Notes: generated by a model from the sequence alone, not told the origin. DNA of 64,000 nucleotides from Solen grandis (GCA_021229015.1 CM037783.1:6581324-6645323); one strand, 5' to 3'; shown: positions 35,481-48,309, numbered from the stretch's first letter. Numbers and translations are program-made.

Positions 35481-37392
35481 CGTAACAGCTGTGTCATGAG
35501 GAAGTCCAACACCAGGTGGTTCAACATTTTTGATTTAACACGTTCATGAATGAAATGTTATTTTGACTTATTTATAGTGTGATGATTCTTATTTTTATAT
35601 AAATAAGATGCCAATATATTTCCAGTAATATATACACAAAACCTTAAGATTACCGTACAATGGCACTGTATCTTTTTTCCTGTTCTTCAAGAATTTAGTT
35701 TATGCGCTACAAAATTTTCTCCAAATCAAGAAAATCTAAAAAGAATGTTTCTTTCCCAATGAAACAAATAAACCAAATAAAGTTTATCCCACTTATGTGT
35801 GGTATCAAATGTTTGAGACTACAATAATTAAAAATCCAGCAGATGGGAAAATAATCAGTCATTCAGCATACAAATAAATGTGATCTGTAAAGGGACAAGG
35901 TCAAAATATTTGATCTATGAGAGGACATGAAAGAAATCAGAGCAGTAGATGTAACCACAACAAAAAAAAAAAAAAAAAGACGAAACAATCATTCAGCCCA
36001 TCCATGACGGGTAACCCAATCTGTGTAGCTATATAAAGACCCCTCTACCCACGGATCCCTACATGTACACCCCACCAATGAGATGCTATCAGCCTTGCAC
36101 CTGAATGATGCTTTGTCATAATCAACAACCTACAATGCCACACAATTACTCCTCTTTTTCCATATACCTGCCTTATCATAAAGTGATAATCAGGTAATCA
36201 AGATCGCTAGCCCCTATTTATACAGATTTTGTACTGTAAGATTTAGTTTGTTATCAAATGTTTCTGTACGACCATAAGAAAATGATACATTATATTATAC
36301 ATCTTCATTTCATAGTATTTTGCATGGCTCATATTACTGGGATAAGTAAAGTCTACATTATATTAAATTAATTGATTAATATTTTAAATACCAGTACTTT
36401 TTTTATTTAAATTCATGAAATATGTATAAATATTTTTAACTGGAATATTTATGTCATTAGAAAATTGGCTAAATGAGTGTGTGTTTTTTTACTTTCAAAA
36501 CTAAATGAGATTGAGTCATTATATGAAATAGTTTCTGAAATACAAAAATGACATAGTGAGAAGCTATATCCAAGTTTTCAAAAATAAATCCAATTAAGAA
36601 AGTAAGGATATAAATAAACACAGTATTGGGTATTGGCCTGAATGTCCCAGGATGTAAAAAATGTTATGCAAAGCTTAAAGAATTAATTTGAGTCTCCCAT
36701 ATTTTCATTCTATTTTGTTACCCATCAATCTGTAAATAATAAGGTATTTGTCATTTTTAATTGAGTAATTACAAAAATATACAGCTTATAACTTTCCCTG
36801 TATGTAGTTTAATATGCTGCTCTTTTTTTTTTCTAAAACAATTGCAATGATAGATATAACAAAAGGAATATGGAACAGACCTTCTGGTTAAATCATAGAA
36901 ATCAAAATCAAAATTACATTTGGTTCAGATTCTACACTCTACTTGAGGCCAGGGTATAATAAACCCCATGAACCATTTAATTGAGGACACAAGCAAAACA
37001 TTTTTCCTTTAAAGCTCAAAAACAACACTTAAAGAAATGGATGCGTAAATTGTCACCATGCATGCCATATTGTGAAATAAGACTTATCTCGCCACAAAAC
37101 AATATACAGTCTTACAACACTGTAACAACAAACAATTGCTTGATCATACTACACTGCCATACAACACAAACACTTTTTGTGATCAACAAAGCATACTAAA
37201 TACAGGTGACATTAGTGCACATCATAATTCTGTATCCACCCAAGATCACACAACACCAAGTTTACATGCCATACATAGCTTGGACAAGGGATAAATCTTA
37301 AACCTATCCTCCCCTTGCTTGAATCACATACACCTGAAATTAATGATCCATATAAGTATTGAAGAAAGACATTTTTTATAAATTTGACTTAA
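35481..37392. other. AT-rich DNA, no gene recognised
   Basis: I looked for further calpain exons on the minus strand (the Asn active-site exon with RNPWG, and DGEFWM) and found none. Confidence 0.45.
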
Positions 37393-37603
37393 CCCATATT
37401 ATCCTTTTACCCCATAGTCTCATTCTGATACATTAGCAAACAGAGCTGACCCAGATCAGACAGCTCCGCCCAATACTATTGATCAGATTCTACACATTCT
37501 GCCCTGCAGAGAAAAATCAATTGTTTCATATACCATTTAAACTTCAGTAGATTAATATGCATTAAGTCATAAATTTATACATGAACATTCATGAGGTAAA
37601 GGG
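37393..37603 (+). mobile_element. TTAA-flanked MITE, family 2, copy 3
   Basis: Flanked by TTAA on both sides (37389-37392 and 37604-37607). Ends carry CCTTTTACCCCATA and ATGAGGTAAAGGG. The body contains AGATTCTACACATTCTGCC and ATGAACATTCATGAGG. Confidence 0.7.
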
Positions 37604-38089
37604 TTAATATACCGGTATATGACATAAAAAGACCACACATCAAGACTGAGTACCAAGGGGATCTAGTTTCCTCACATCAAAAGCACAGAAGATATGATAC
37701 TGAAAAACTATTCCAGTTTCATTGGAACACTGGGCTATAACCTGCCCTTGACATATTCAAACTAAGCAAGTAGCATATAATAATGAACACATATCAACAC
37801 CCTGAATCGTTATACGACCAGCATGACTGTATTAGTTTGGTAATTAGACTAATGTCAACATGTAACAGCTGGAACCCTGGTCTAATCTGCAGTGTGCATG
37901 ACATGGGAATATTTTATTCCCCGTTCATTTTCCATGCAGACTTGTGTCATATATAGAAAAAAGAAACCATAATTGTTATGGGTGCATTTCAGTTTTCTCA
38001 CAGTAAACAAATATTCATACATTAAGTTATCTTATACTCTTCACAGAGCTTGAAAATACTTATTGACAAGCATTTTATGACCAGAATTC

Positions 38090-38973
38090 AACTAGAACTG
38101 TCACAGTCAGTGACATGTGCCCCAAAAGAGCTGCTTTGACACAGAACTGTGACATTTCAGCAAAGTTTAGCTCATACTTGATGACCACTAGACTTGAGTG
38201 TTCCTTGGAAAACCGTTTATATGTATGTGCCCTACCCAATATCTCTATCAACAAAGGGGAGTAACTCAAAATATATTGAAGTAAGAGTTATGGGTCTTGT
38301 ATTCTGCACTTTCTTTCATATGTTCTGTCTGTATATGAAGCTACATGCCAGTGGGTGCAAATAGCCATCCATCCAGGACAGAGTTAGTATCCCGAAACAA
38401 AAAATACCCCATTTTATGACCTTTGATTGGTAACTGTGACCTTGACCTTTGACTTGCAACATGGATCTTTCACATGACACTTGGCCTTCTGGAGGAGGTC
38501 ATTGATACCAAGTTATTTAAATATCCATCCAGAACAGAGTTAGTGTACTGAAACAAAAAAATACCCCATTTTATGACCTTTAAATCTGTGATTGTGACCT
38601 TGACCTTGAGTCACAAACCTGGATCTTTCACGCAGCACTCCATCTTCTTGAGGAGATCATTGATGCCAAATTATATCAAAATGCATACATGCATGACAAA
38701 GTTAGTGTCTAGAAATGAAAATGCTTGGATGGACGGACGTTCTCACATATGGATACATATGTGGCTACCCTATTGTTCCTTCCATTGTTCTAATAGCCAT
38801 GCAAGAGAAAATTATAGCCATTTAAGAGAAAAGAACAAAGGATGCTAACCCTAACCCACTGTTCCCTAGCCCCGTAAGTATCTATACGTGAGCACTGACA
38901 GACATACACACACAGACGGCCCGATTTTATTATGCCTCCAAAGCTATAGCTCTATAGCTTTGGGGGAATAATA
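38090..38973 (+). mobile_element. Pearl-like non-autonomous element, copy F
   Basis: Begins near AACTAGAACTGTCACAG. Two or three diverged core units of about 160 bp follow, each with CCCCATTTTATGACCTTT and TGTGACCTTGACCTT (38410 and 38570). A short GGATGGACGGACG tract and an AC/GACA stretch come next. It ends in a hairpin, CCTCCAAAGCTATAG/CTATAGCTTTGGGGG at 38934-38966. No coding capacity. Confidence 0.65.
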
Positions 38974-39091
38974 AAAACGTTTTCATTAACAATATCTCCC
39001 TCCTTGGCTGTTACAGGCTTTTCTTGACTCTTATCATATGGAAAACTGGCTGCTAATTGAGGGTGCTCTTTCCATAGTACGTACATCTTAA

Positions 39092-39323
39092 CCCTTTCCC
39101 TCATAGAGGACACCATGAAAAGACCTATGCGAACAGCATAAAACCAGATCAGCCTGCGAGTAAGGCAGGCTGATTAGGTTTTATGCTGTTCGCTGCTCCT
39201 CAGTGGTCTGGAAATGAGGGTTTTGTAATTAAATTTGGTAAGGTTTAACTATGGTTTTCTGCAGATCAGGCTTTATGTGGTACCTATTGAGTGCATCAAA
39301 ATGAGTCTATATGAGGGAAAGGG
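39092..39323 (+). mobile_element. TTAA-flanked MITE, family 1, copy 2
   Basis: 232 bp with TTAA on both sides (39088-39091 and 39324-39327); ends CCCTTTCCCTCATAGAG and TATATGAGGGAAAGGG. The central hairpin is shortened (GCCTGCGAGTAAGGCAGGC). The cleanest copy of this family together with that at 48431. Confidence 0.9.
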
Positions 39324-40081
39324 TTAAATAAAAATGACTCCCTGGGCTTCAAGACTTAGTGTTTTGATGATGAAATACAGGTTTCACTGCAACAATTACT
39401 ATTAATAGAAAATTGAATGACAGATAAATAGACAAACAGACACTAGGACAGTACACCTTCATGCACTCATACACTTCAGGCTGTGTCAGTATGCCAAGAA
39501 AGAAATTCACGGAATTATGGATGGTTCCACAATTTGGATGTAACTCCTCCCCCTATTGATATTTTGACAGTTTCAATTCATAGCACAAAAAAAATATCAC
39601 AAACAAAAGCACATGTTCTGTTGAGTAATGAAGGTAAACTTTCACCATGTGCTTTACACCTTCACTGGTTGGATACACCAGTTTATGTAAGCAGGCTTGA
39701 TTAACAGTTTAAGAACCATCCATGGGAAAGTTGGGCACACAAGATTTTGTCTACAGATAGAATGACAGGCAATAAATAGACAAACACCTTATAAAATCAT
39801 ATTCATCCTTTTGAGTCATAGACAGGAAGTCATAAAATATACAATAGCTAAACATACATGAAGGTTTTAAGGAAAACAGATGGCCATTCCAGGTGGTTAC
39901 AGCTACAATGCCCCCCACCCAGTTACTTTGTTGTGGTGGTATATCAAACTTCATATATATTTATTTCCAGTGCCATCTTCTACTTACATCTCTTAGATGG
40001 CTTCTAAAGGCAACTGATACAAGGATCTATTAAAATGGTTTCTATTGTTTATCACATTATCAAAATGTCTATAGTACTTAC

Positions 40082-40165
40082 CTCTCGTAAGTCTGTGATA
40101 CTGTAGGCATGGCCAGCAACCAGACCGTTTGGGAGTTCTGTTTCTGAGGCTGACCCTTTTAGAGG
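40082..40165 (-). CDS. Calpain exon 6 (catalytic His)
   Basis: 28 codons, phase 0 at both ends: PLKGSASETELPNGLVAGHA then YSITDLRE. Acceptor TTTTCAG before 40165 and donor GTAAGT after 40082. GHAYS is the conserved catalytic-His motif of protease subdomain IIb. The next exon should begin with a V/Y-type strand leading to RNPWG; none is visible to the left. Confidence 0.9.
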
Positions 40166-40389
40166 CTGAAAATGTTATAAAAATTATTCTAAAATATACA
40201 ATTACATGTATGCATTTTTATCCCTTAAAAGACACATAGAATAACAACAGTGCAATATACATATCCAAATTCAAGATTTGACCATCTGACTTTTTTGTTA
40301 ACCATATATGACTAGCCCACTTCATTTTAAAGGAGTCATTCTTTGAAAGCCATTTGGTGTGCCTTTATAAACCTTTACCAACAAAATTT

Positions 40390-41348
40390 AACAAGAGGGC
40401 CATGATGGCCCTGGATCGCTCACCTGATATCATTAGGCTATGTAAAATCAAGTGACCCCTGGGGCAGAGCCAATTTTGACCCCAGGGTCATGATTTGAAC
40501 AAACTGGGTAGAGGTCTATTAGCCCATGTTACATACCAAATATCTAAACCCTAGGCCTTGTGGTTTCTGAGAAGAAGATTTTTCAAGTTTTTCCTATATT
40601 AGCCTATGTTAAATCAAGTGACCCCTGGGGTGGGGCCAATTTTGACCCCAGGGTCATTATTTGAACAATCTTGGTAGAGATCCACCAGACAATGCTACAC
40701 ACCAAATATCTTAACTCTATGCCTTGTGGTTTCTGAGAAGAAGATTTTTCAAGGTTTTTTCCTATAGTAGCCTATGTTAAATCAAGTGACACCTGGGGCG
40801 GGGCCAATTTTGACCCCAGGGTCATAATTTTTACAATCTTGGTAGGATATAAGACATGCTACAACCAAAAATCAAACTAGGCTTGTGGTTTCTGAGAAGA
40901 AGATTTTTCAAGTTTTTCCTATATTAGCCTATGTAAAATCAGGTGACCCCTGGGGCGGGGCCAAATTTGACCCCAGGGCCATGATTTGAACAAACTTGGT
41001 AGTGAGTCATAAGATCATGCTACATACCAAAAATCAAAAGGCTAGGCCTTGTGGTTTCGGAGAAGAAGATTTCTAAAATTTTCATTTTTAAAATCTATTT
41101 TTAGCTCCTGTGACCTAGATTTTTGACCAATCAAAATAATTTTAACAACTTTGGAAAAGGGCCCCATAATGAACATTCCTGTGAAGTTTTATCAAAATCC
41201 AGTGAGTAGTTTAGAAGGAGATGTTGTTTAAAGAAATTGTTGACGACGGACGCACTCACGCACGCACGCACGCACGGACGACGGACGACGGACAAAAGGC
41301 GATCACAAAAGCTCACCATGAGCACGTTGTGCTCAGGTGAGCTAAAAA
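40390..41348 (+). mobile_element. Pearl-like non-autonomous element, copy A
   Basis: Starts ACAAGAGGGCCATGATGGCC. Four core units of about 165 bp follow, each with TCAAGTGACCCCTGGGG, CCAATTTTGACCCCAGGG and GGTTTCTGAGAAGAAGA (starts near 40436, 40602, 40770 and 40926). A (CACG)n/(GACG)n tract lies at 41250-41292, and the end is a hairpin, AGCTCACCATGAGCAC...GTGCTCAGGTGAGCT. It lies within calpain intron 5, on the strand opposite to the gene. Published bivalve pearl elements have this layout; no protein is encoded. Confidence 0.8.
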
Positions 41349-41621
41349 GGCATTCAAAATAATATATTCCATTTAACCAACACAAAAGCTTACTCTGCAT
41401 TTCTTTTTCCTTAAAATATAGAATTTATCTTATATGAAATTGTTGACATGGGTAACTATTATCAAAACCTTGATTTGTAAGAATCAAACCAGGACCTTTC
41501 AATACTTCAAGTTTTAAGTCAATAGTTTTGCACCAAAAAAATCTACTGAAACCTAATAAACATAACTATTTAAGTATTTTCATCAAGTAAATACTGCTGT
41601 AAAATGAATGTAGATACTTAC

Positions 41622-41802
41622 ATTTATTCCACATCCTATTAAAGACTGCCTGTCTAATGCCTTGAAGAGGATATTGACAATATTCCTGGGAACATCACAG
41701 TTAGGTCCCCTTAATATGTAGCCTTCAGTTATGCCCCCTGTGAAGTCAGTCAAAGCATCTGCCACATTACCTCCCTTTAATGCTTCATAGGAACCATATA
41801 AT
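41622..41802 (-). CDS. Calpain exon 5 (protease core)
   Basis: 181 bases. Completing the split Lys codon it reads LYGSYEALKGGNVADALTDF, TGGITEGYILRGPNCDVPRN, IVNILFKALDRQSLIGCGIN. The KLYGSYEAL.GG...D..DFTGG.TE motif is typical of calpains. Acceptor TATTTCAG; donor GTAAGT. Confidence 0.93.
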
Positions 41803-42449
41803 CTGAAATAAAATGTAATTTTTAGTCATTATTGACTTTGCTTAAATTATTTATTCTTATGCTGTTGTTGCTTTTTTTATAAATAACAATCAACTTAATA
41901 CATAGATATAAGTCAATTTTACAAAAATATTTTTTTCCAATAAAAAAGCTTCTATTCAGCCTAATATTTGAACCAGTACAAAACAAAATCAGACTGCAAG
42001 TTAATAAATCTCATGCTGATAAGGGTTGCTGCTATTCAACAATATGTTGAGATCTATCTGCAAGCCCTCCCAGAGTAATATCTAAACTGATGATTCACAT
42101 TGTTTACATGACTAAATTTCTGTGACGGTTAAAGATTGAAATATTTGCTTAGCACAGACTTAATTGTTAAAGATTGATATACATGCTTTGCAAAAGCCTG
42201 AAATTGAGATACTTGTTTAGCATAAACCTAATGGTAAAGAATGAGATACTTACTTAGCATAAACTTGATTGTTAAAGACTTAGCATAAGTCTGATGGTAA
42301 AACTGAGATGCTTGCTTTGCTAAGCCTGTGTCTGAGATATCTCTTAGCAAAAGCTTGACAGTTAGATTTAGATATTTATAGTATAAGTTTGAAAGTTAAA
42401 GATCTAGATATTTGCTTAGCATAAGCCCAATGCTTAAAGATTTACTTAC

Positions 42450-42711
42450 TTAGCATAAGCTTTTTCTAATAAAGCTGCCCAGAATTCAGTCTTTTTGTGA
42501 GAATGGACAAACATCAATTCCCCTCTGTATGTGGGTAGCCGATCATCCACAATCACCTCTTTCCACTTGCCAAAGTGCCAAAAGTTGAATCGGAACAACC
42601 CTGCATACCAGCCATCCTGAAAACCTTGGTCAGCAGGAACAATACGGCGGAAAAGTTCCTGGTGATCAGGACTGGTGAGGCAGGCAACTGCCGCCACTAC
42701 CCAACAGTCAC
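42450..42711 (-). CDS. Calpain exon 4 (catalytic Cys)
   Basis: 262 bases, starting in phase 1 and ending with two bases of a Lys codon. Reads (G)DCWVVAAVACLTSPDHQEL, then RRIVPADQGF, YAGLFRFNFWHFGKW, VIVDDRLPTYRGELMFVHS and TEFWAALLEKAYAK. GDCW carries the nucleophile Cys; the FWxFGxW..V.VDDRLPT stretch and EFW.ALLEKAYAK are calpain hallmarks. Acceptor TTTTTCAG; donor GTAAGT. Confidence 0.95.
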
Positions 42712-43017
42712 CTGAAAAAGTAGTACAACAAGTGTTAAAGCGTTTTACAATGTGGACCTGTGAGTATGCACATTCCTAGACCAAAGGAGAATGGGAGAAA
42801 ACAAACTCCAGCCAACAGTAGGTTTGTTGTTGTTTTTTCAATCTAACTAGTTTTAATCTTAATATTGTTTGTAAAAAGCTTCACTGCTTTCTCTTCTGAA
42901 AGTTAAATAAAACATGAACTTTGTGCACCAAATAGAACAAGTATTATGAAAGTATTGCTTAGGCAATACTAAGTCCCCTACCAGCAAATGGAAAACTAAG
43001 ACCCCCCAACACACACA

Positions 43018-43085
43018 CAAAGACAACCTGTTTATTTCAGTCATATAACAACATCCAGCTAATTACAGGTGGAGGAAGACCTGAG
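43018..43085 (-). mobile_element. SINE family 1 tail fragment
   Basis: Complement of the tail seen at 22380-22420: CTTCCTCCACCTGTAATTAG, GCTGGATGTTGTTATATGAC and TGAAATAA. Lies in calpain intron 3 beside a pearl-like element. Confidence 0.7.
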
Positions 43086-43094
43086 TGCAGAGAA

Positions 43095-43493
43095 ACTGCT
43101 ATTTAAAAAAAAATTCTTATTCCAAGGGACGTAATTCCGTCAAAAATCAATGGACCGGAATGAAACTCAAACTTGATCTGTAACTCATGGTGATAGACTC
43201 ACACACCAAAAATTAGATGAATATCTGCAAGCGTTTAGAAAAAAATCAGGAAAACTGCTATTTTAACGAAATTTTCTAATTCCAAGGGTCGTAATTCCGT
43301 CAAAAATCAATGGACCGGAACGAAACTCAAACTTGATCTGTAAGTCATGGTGGTAGACTCACACACCAAAAATTAGATGAATATCTGCAAGCGTTTAGAA
43401 AAAGGGTCCGGAAAACATGTGTGTGACTGACGGACGGACGGACGGACGGAGTGCAAACCTATAGTCCCCTTCGGCGAAGCCGGTAGGGGACTA
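43095..43493 (+). mobile_element. Pearl-like non-autonomous element, copy D
   Basis: Two core units of about 162 bp, each containing ATTCCAAGGG, CGTAATTCCGTCAAAAATCA, ACTCAAACTTGATCTG and GAATATCTGCAAGCGTTTAG. A GGAC tetranucleotide run follows (43429-43451), and the end is a hairpin, AGTCCCCTTCGGCG/AGCCGGTAGGGGACT (43463-43491). Core sequence is unrelated to copies A, B and E although the layout is the same. Confidence 0.75.
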
Positions 43494-44019
43494 ATAAAGC
43501 CTGAGGATCAAATGAGAATTATTTGATTATCACTGTCTAATAAACAGCTAATGAAACTACAATGTAGTATATCCCTAAAACTATTCAATGTTCAAGCCTA
43601 ACAAATTACCACACTGAAATGTTTGTTACCATGTGTCTACATGAGAGATATCTACCTATTGTGATGCCTCACTAAAATATCACACAAGTGTCACGATACT
43701 ACACTGAATCACATCAGGGCCAACAGTCTGGGAACCATTTTATGTCCTGAGTGACAGAAACAAGGAAGATATGCTAGTTCCATTTTTAACGACTTCCATA
43801 TGCTGCAGTCAGGATAAAATCAATGACCTCCAGGTAATGGGTTGGATGCCATAAAAATTTGGCCACTGAAACCGGTATGTCAAATTAGATCACCTTTTAC
43901 ATAAATGACACCATCTAAAATGACTATGGTCTGATGATATAAACCATTTTGTATTGGTATGTTCATATTATTATGCAAATCATAGCAATGCATCCACACT
44001 ATATGAAAGATGTGCTTAC

Positions 44020-44101
44020 CTAAACTTCCTTGTTTCACATCAAATCTTGTCCCTCCGTCTATAAAAAATGAAGGTTTTTGTCTTAGATAGCTTGCAATCT
44101 C
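44020..44101 (-). CDS. Calpain exon 3
   Basis: 82 bases: EIASYLRQKPSFFIDGGTRF then DVKQGSL plus the first base of Gly. It supplies the segment just before the catalytic Cys (conventional form: P.F..DG..R.D..QG.LGDCW). Acceptor TTGTTTCAG; donor GTAAGC. Confidence 0.92.
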
Positions 44102-44454
44102 CTGAAACAATAGAAAATATGAACTGTCATTAAATAAATCAAAAACCCCTGTATCACAGCAAGTATGACATGCTTGTAGAGATCCAAAGGCTCATAACTC
44201 CCTGCAAAGTTTGGACCAGACCTATCCCACACTTCAACCCATCATGGTGATAATATGTACCGAGTTTCACTAAATTTCCTCTATACTGTAGAAGTACTTA
44301 TCACCATTAACTATCATATAGCCAATATGAGTGTTTCAAAAAGTAATAAATCTCCCAACACCTTAATAGTGCCGTGCAAACAAAATGTTGATAATGCATA
44401 TGTTAAACATTCATGTAAGACCCACCCAAAACCGGTATGGAGAGGTACTACAAA

Positions 44455-45020
44455 TTAATGTATTGCAATGAACTGGCATGACACCACAAATGGAATGAGA
44501 CTCTATGAATGTTTTGCAATGGGCTGACATGACACCGCAAATGGAATGAAACTCTATGAATGTTTTGCAATGGGCTGACATGACACCACAAATGGAATGA
44601 CACTCTATGAATGTTTTGCAATGGGCTGACATGACACCACAAATGGAATGAAACTCTACGAATGTTTTGCAATGGGCTGACATGACACCACAAATGGAAT
44701 GAGACTCTGTGAATGTTTTGCAATGGGCTGACATGACACCACAAATGGAATGAGACTCTATGGATGTTTTGCAATGGGCTGACATGACACCACAAATGGA
44801 ATGAGACTCTATGGATGTTTTGCAATGGGCTGGCAAGGCATCACAAATGGAAAGGCCCTACATGGAGAGGACAAATGGATCAATGTGCTTCAATTGTTTT
44901 GCAATGGGCTGGCAGAGCACCAAAAATGGAGAGGCTCTACTGATGTTTGGCAATAAACTGGCCTGGCACCATAAATGGAGAGGCACTAGGAATGTTTTGT
45001 AATGGACTAGCATGGCACCA
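44455..45020 (-). repeat. 51-bp minisatellite in calpain intron 2
   Basis: Seven well-conserved and several diverged units (GGGCTGACATGACACCACAA, ATGGAATGAGACTCTATGAA, TGTTTTGCAAT). 51 is divisible by three, so a 141-codon frame of 17-residue repeats (MSAHCKTFIESHSICGV) is open on the minus strand at 44411-44836, and a second frame is also open. It is in the sense orientation of the gene, about 350 bp upstream of exon 3, but calpains have no such segment, so I regard it as intronic. Confidence 0.9.
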
Positions 45021-47300
45021 AGAGAGGCTTTTCGCATTATTTGCAAGGGCAGAAGTGACAGGCTGATCTGGTTTTATAATGGTCATTTCCTGATATCATT
45101 TTTCTATATAAGTCTTCTGTAATTCTTTATCATGTGTAGTTTAAACTAATTTCAGACAGGGTGGAAAAGGGTTTTATAAAGGCAATTATTTTTAATCTGT
45201 TTATGTTGAATTATTTTTCATGACTCTGTGTTACATATTTATAAACAGTACCACAGTAAATAACTACTGTGTGAAAGTACTAATTAGTTCAGTACTGACA
45301 TCCTGAAATACAGCAAGTACCTTCTATCATCTGCTGAATTTGTCCATCTGCATTTTTTCTTTTATATAAATACTTCCAGCAGCAACCAGGTTAAAACTAA
45401 AATTGTGAAATATACATATTCTTTCCTTGCTTCACATTTTTCTGTTTCATAACATTTTTCTGTTTCATCACAAAAAATGAAGAAGTTCATCCAAGTGTAA
45501 CATCCAACTCATCACTGATACATTAAGCATGATGACCCTGCATAGTTGAGCAGAACTTCTTTCTGAGTCTGAAAAGCCAGAGTGACAAACCTCCCACCAA
45601 TTGTGACAGGTTTCCTTTCGTTACAACCAACCATTATTATGGAGTTTAACATTCTTACCCTATTCATGTGTACACTGACACAGCTATTTTGTAAACATAC
45701 ATGTAAAGAATGTGGAAAGAATTCAATAACCAATAGGGAAAATGAGAGATGAAAAGGAAGCCTTTGGAAGTTTTGGGGTAATTTTCATGTAACAACCAAA
45801 TTACGCTTATTAGAACTAAACACTACAAGAAAAAAAAGTTACTACATATAAACAAAGGGCAATTTTATCTTGTATCAACTGTCAGCGCTTTCTTCATACC
45901 ATGTAGGGTAACAATATGATTTTATGTTTTTGAAAGATAAGAGAAGGAATGTGAGGTCCAGGATATCAAAAAAAGATTTGTCAAGGTGAACACAACTTAA
46001 ATATACATACCTTTTTAAATAAAATGGATTTTCGTTTCATAATTACTAAAATTCCTGTGATCAGTGATCTAGGTATGCTGTGAATCACTCAACTATTACC
46101 TGTAACTTCAGGATTTAGAGGATTATCATTACCCCATCTTTATCTGGTCTGTTTTTGTAAGAAGTTAATATAAGCTAAACTCTGGTAAACAGTTACCTAG
46201 TATATTTAGCAAATAACATGGAGCTGTCAGATTTAAAAATTTGTATCTTACTACAAAATAAATATATCATAAAGTGACTCATTATAACACTGAATCCAAT
46301 TCAATATAATTTCATTCAAATCTTCCCCTTTGAAAATTTTTTTTTCTCAAAAATTGCTACTTACTATTTTTTCTTTACTTAAACTTGAGAAAATGCCGCT
46401 TTCACACCAGAATTTTCATAAGACACGACAACAGGACTGGCAGAAACAAATTAACATACCGGTATGAGAAAAAAAAAGGATCTTACAAGCAAGGAACAAA
46501 TATTCAAATGTTGTAATCATGGGAGGTGAACAAATATCAATGGAGAAATATTTCACAGGTATCAGTCTTCCAACATAGGCAAATGAGGAAGTTTCAAAAC
46601 AGCATGCACATACATGAATATACCCAAGCACAAACTCCAAACAGAGCAAAAATAATATCATGCAATTCAACATCAATGCTAAACCATTGTAAAACAGTGT
46701 TTGTTTTTACTAAGATAATATCTTTCAAGACTGAACCTTTGCATAATATGCCTGATCATCCATCCAACAACCAGGCCAAAATTGTTGGCAAATACCTATC
46801 AGACCTTAACCTTATGTATATAATACATAAAAACTGTCCCTTTATCCATGATCAAGGCTCAATAACCATGACTTAGAAAAATATATACATAGGATCCTGT
46901 TTCTCATCGAGAGTTTGTAAATTCTTGACCCTAGATAGATATGTGTGTGGAATGTGATATACCTTCCTGAGCTATTATATACCCAAAGACTGTGGACTGT
47001 TTAAAGTAGTCACCTGTGTTTCTAGCAAGCTTCTGCAAGCAGTCATTTTTAATACAAGGTGTATGTATAAAGTAACATTGCAAATGTTAAGAGTAGAACA
47101 AAACATGCTTATAGGGTATATCTGTTTAATATGCATGAATATTTATGAATATTTAATGCAAGTGCAAGACAAAAGTATTCATGGATGAAAATGTTAAGTG
47201 ATGAGTCCAAGATATGTACCAGTATGTGTAGTACAAGCAAAACACCAGTAAATTGATGTTAATGAAATTATGACATAACTGATCAGCGATGTGACTATTC
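45021..47300. other. Calpain intron 2, no other feature recognised
   Basis: AT-rich DNA. The 116-codon frame at 46526-46876 and others have no family motif. Confidence 0.5.
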
Positions 47301-47302
47301 GA

Positions 47303-47792
47303 GCGTGCTCGATTGGAAATTCCAAATATTAGAACAGAGAGAATTCCAATCGAGTACGCCAGAACAGTGTGCCGACAGAATTCTACCTGTTCCAGCGCAC
47401 CAGGTGGTGTGAGCAGAATTGAGCCGCGTTTTAAACCTAAACAAAATGGCGGACACGTTACTGCAAACATGTTAGTTCTGAGTTTTGTAAGCATTTGTTG
47501 TAGAAAAAGCAGTAAAACCCTCTTATCTATGACAATAATTTAATAATTTGGTATAAATAAATTGAAAAAAAAAATATCAACGCAAAATATGTATTGTACC
47601 GACAGTTGAAAGTGACATGCAACTGTCACGAGTACGGAAGTGTAATGTCAGTCGTTTGTCACGTTGTCACGTTTGTCTCTATACAGGCCGTCTATACAAT
47701 TCAGTTCCGACATATATCCACTCGTTTGGTAAAATCTCTAGAAGAATCGGAATTCAATTCTGGTGCAGTTCCGACTGGCCAATCGAGCACGC
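47303..47792. mobile_element. Possible DNA-transposon relic with GCGTGCTCGATTGG ends
   Basis: GCGTGCTCGATTGG at 47303-47316 is the exact complement of CCAATCGAGCACGC at 47779-47792. A third inverted copy with one change is at 47347-47361 (CCAATCGAGTACGCC). The interior is richer in CpG than its surroundings and contains AAAATGGCGGAC. Target duplication not determined. Confidence 0.45.
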
Positions 47793-48309
47793 CCTGGATG
47801 TCTTCATTTAGGGGGGCAATTTTGAGAAAAATGCCCTTATATCTACATAATTGAAGAAATTAAACTGTGAAACCTTTTTGTATAAATTATTACAAGTATT
47901 AGTGCGTTTAGCATGATATGTTTGATGCAATAACTATGTCAATCACACATGAAATCCTGCCTGTTCATCCGTAGCCTTATTCATCATATACAGGTTATAT
48001 TCACACTGTTATAAATGTTACATGTATAAATATATGTATTTGGCTGATTACAGTTCTTGCATTGAACTATATTTGCATTGTCTAGTTGTATCACATACTT
48101 TAATAACCGTATGCAACTGTCAATTACAGTCAGCTAGGAAGCTATCTCAGTGTCATAAACCACGACGTTCACGTGTTATACCCAAGTACAGCATTAGGTG
48201 CATGTGAAGAGCATGGTATATGGTCCTAAGACAACTCCGTAGATGACTGTAAGTGACTGGATGCATACGGTTTGGCATATTGAACGCATACCTGGTCACA
48301 TTATTCTCA

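Noticed and set aside
38075..38269. Minus-strand frame ending VEFWS, considered as calpain DGEFWMS
   Set aside because: It lies at the edge of a pearl-like repeat and the flanking residues do not fit.
39751..39954. Minus-strand frame with TTWNGH, considered as the next calpain exon
   Set aside because: Calpains need RNPWG before (V)EWNG; the surrounding residues do not match and no suitable splice acceptor phase was found.
46526..46876. 116-codon plus-strand frame in calpain intron 2
   Set aside because: No motif; opposite strand to the gene; composition typical of intron.
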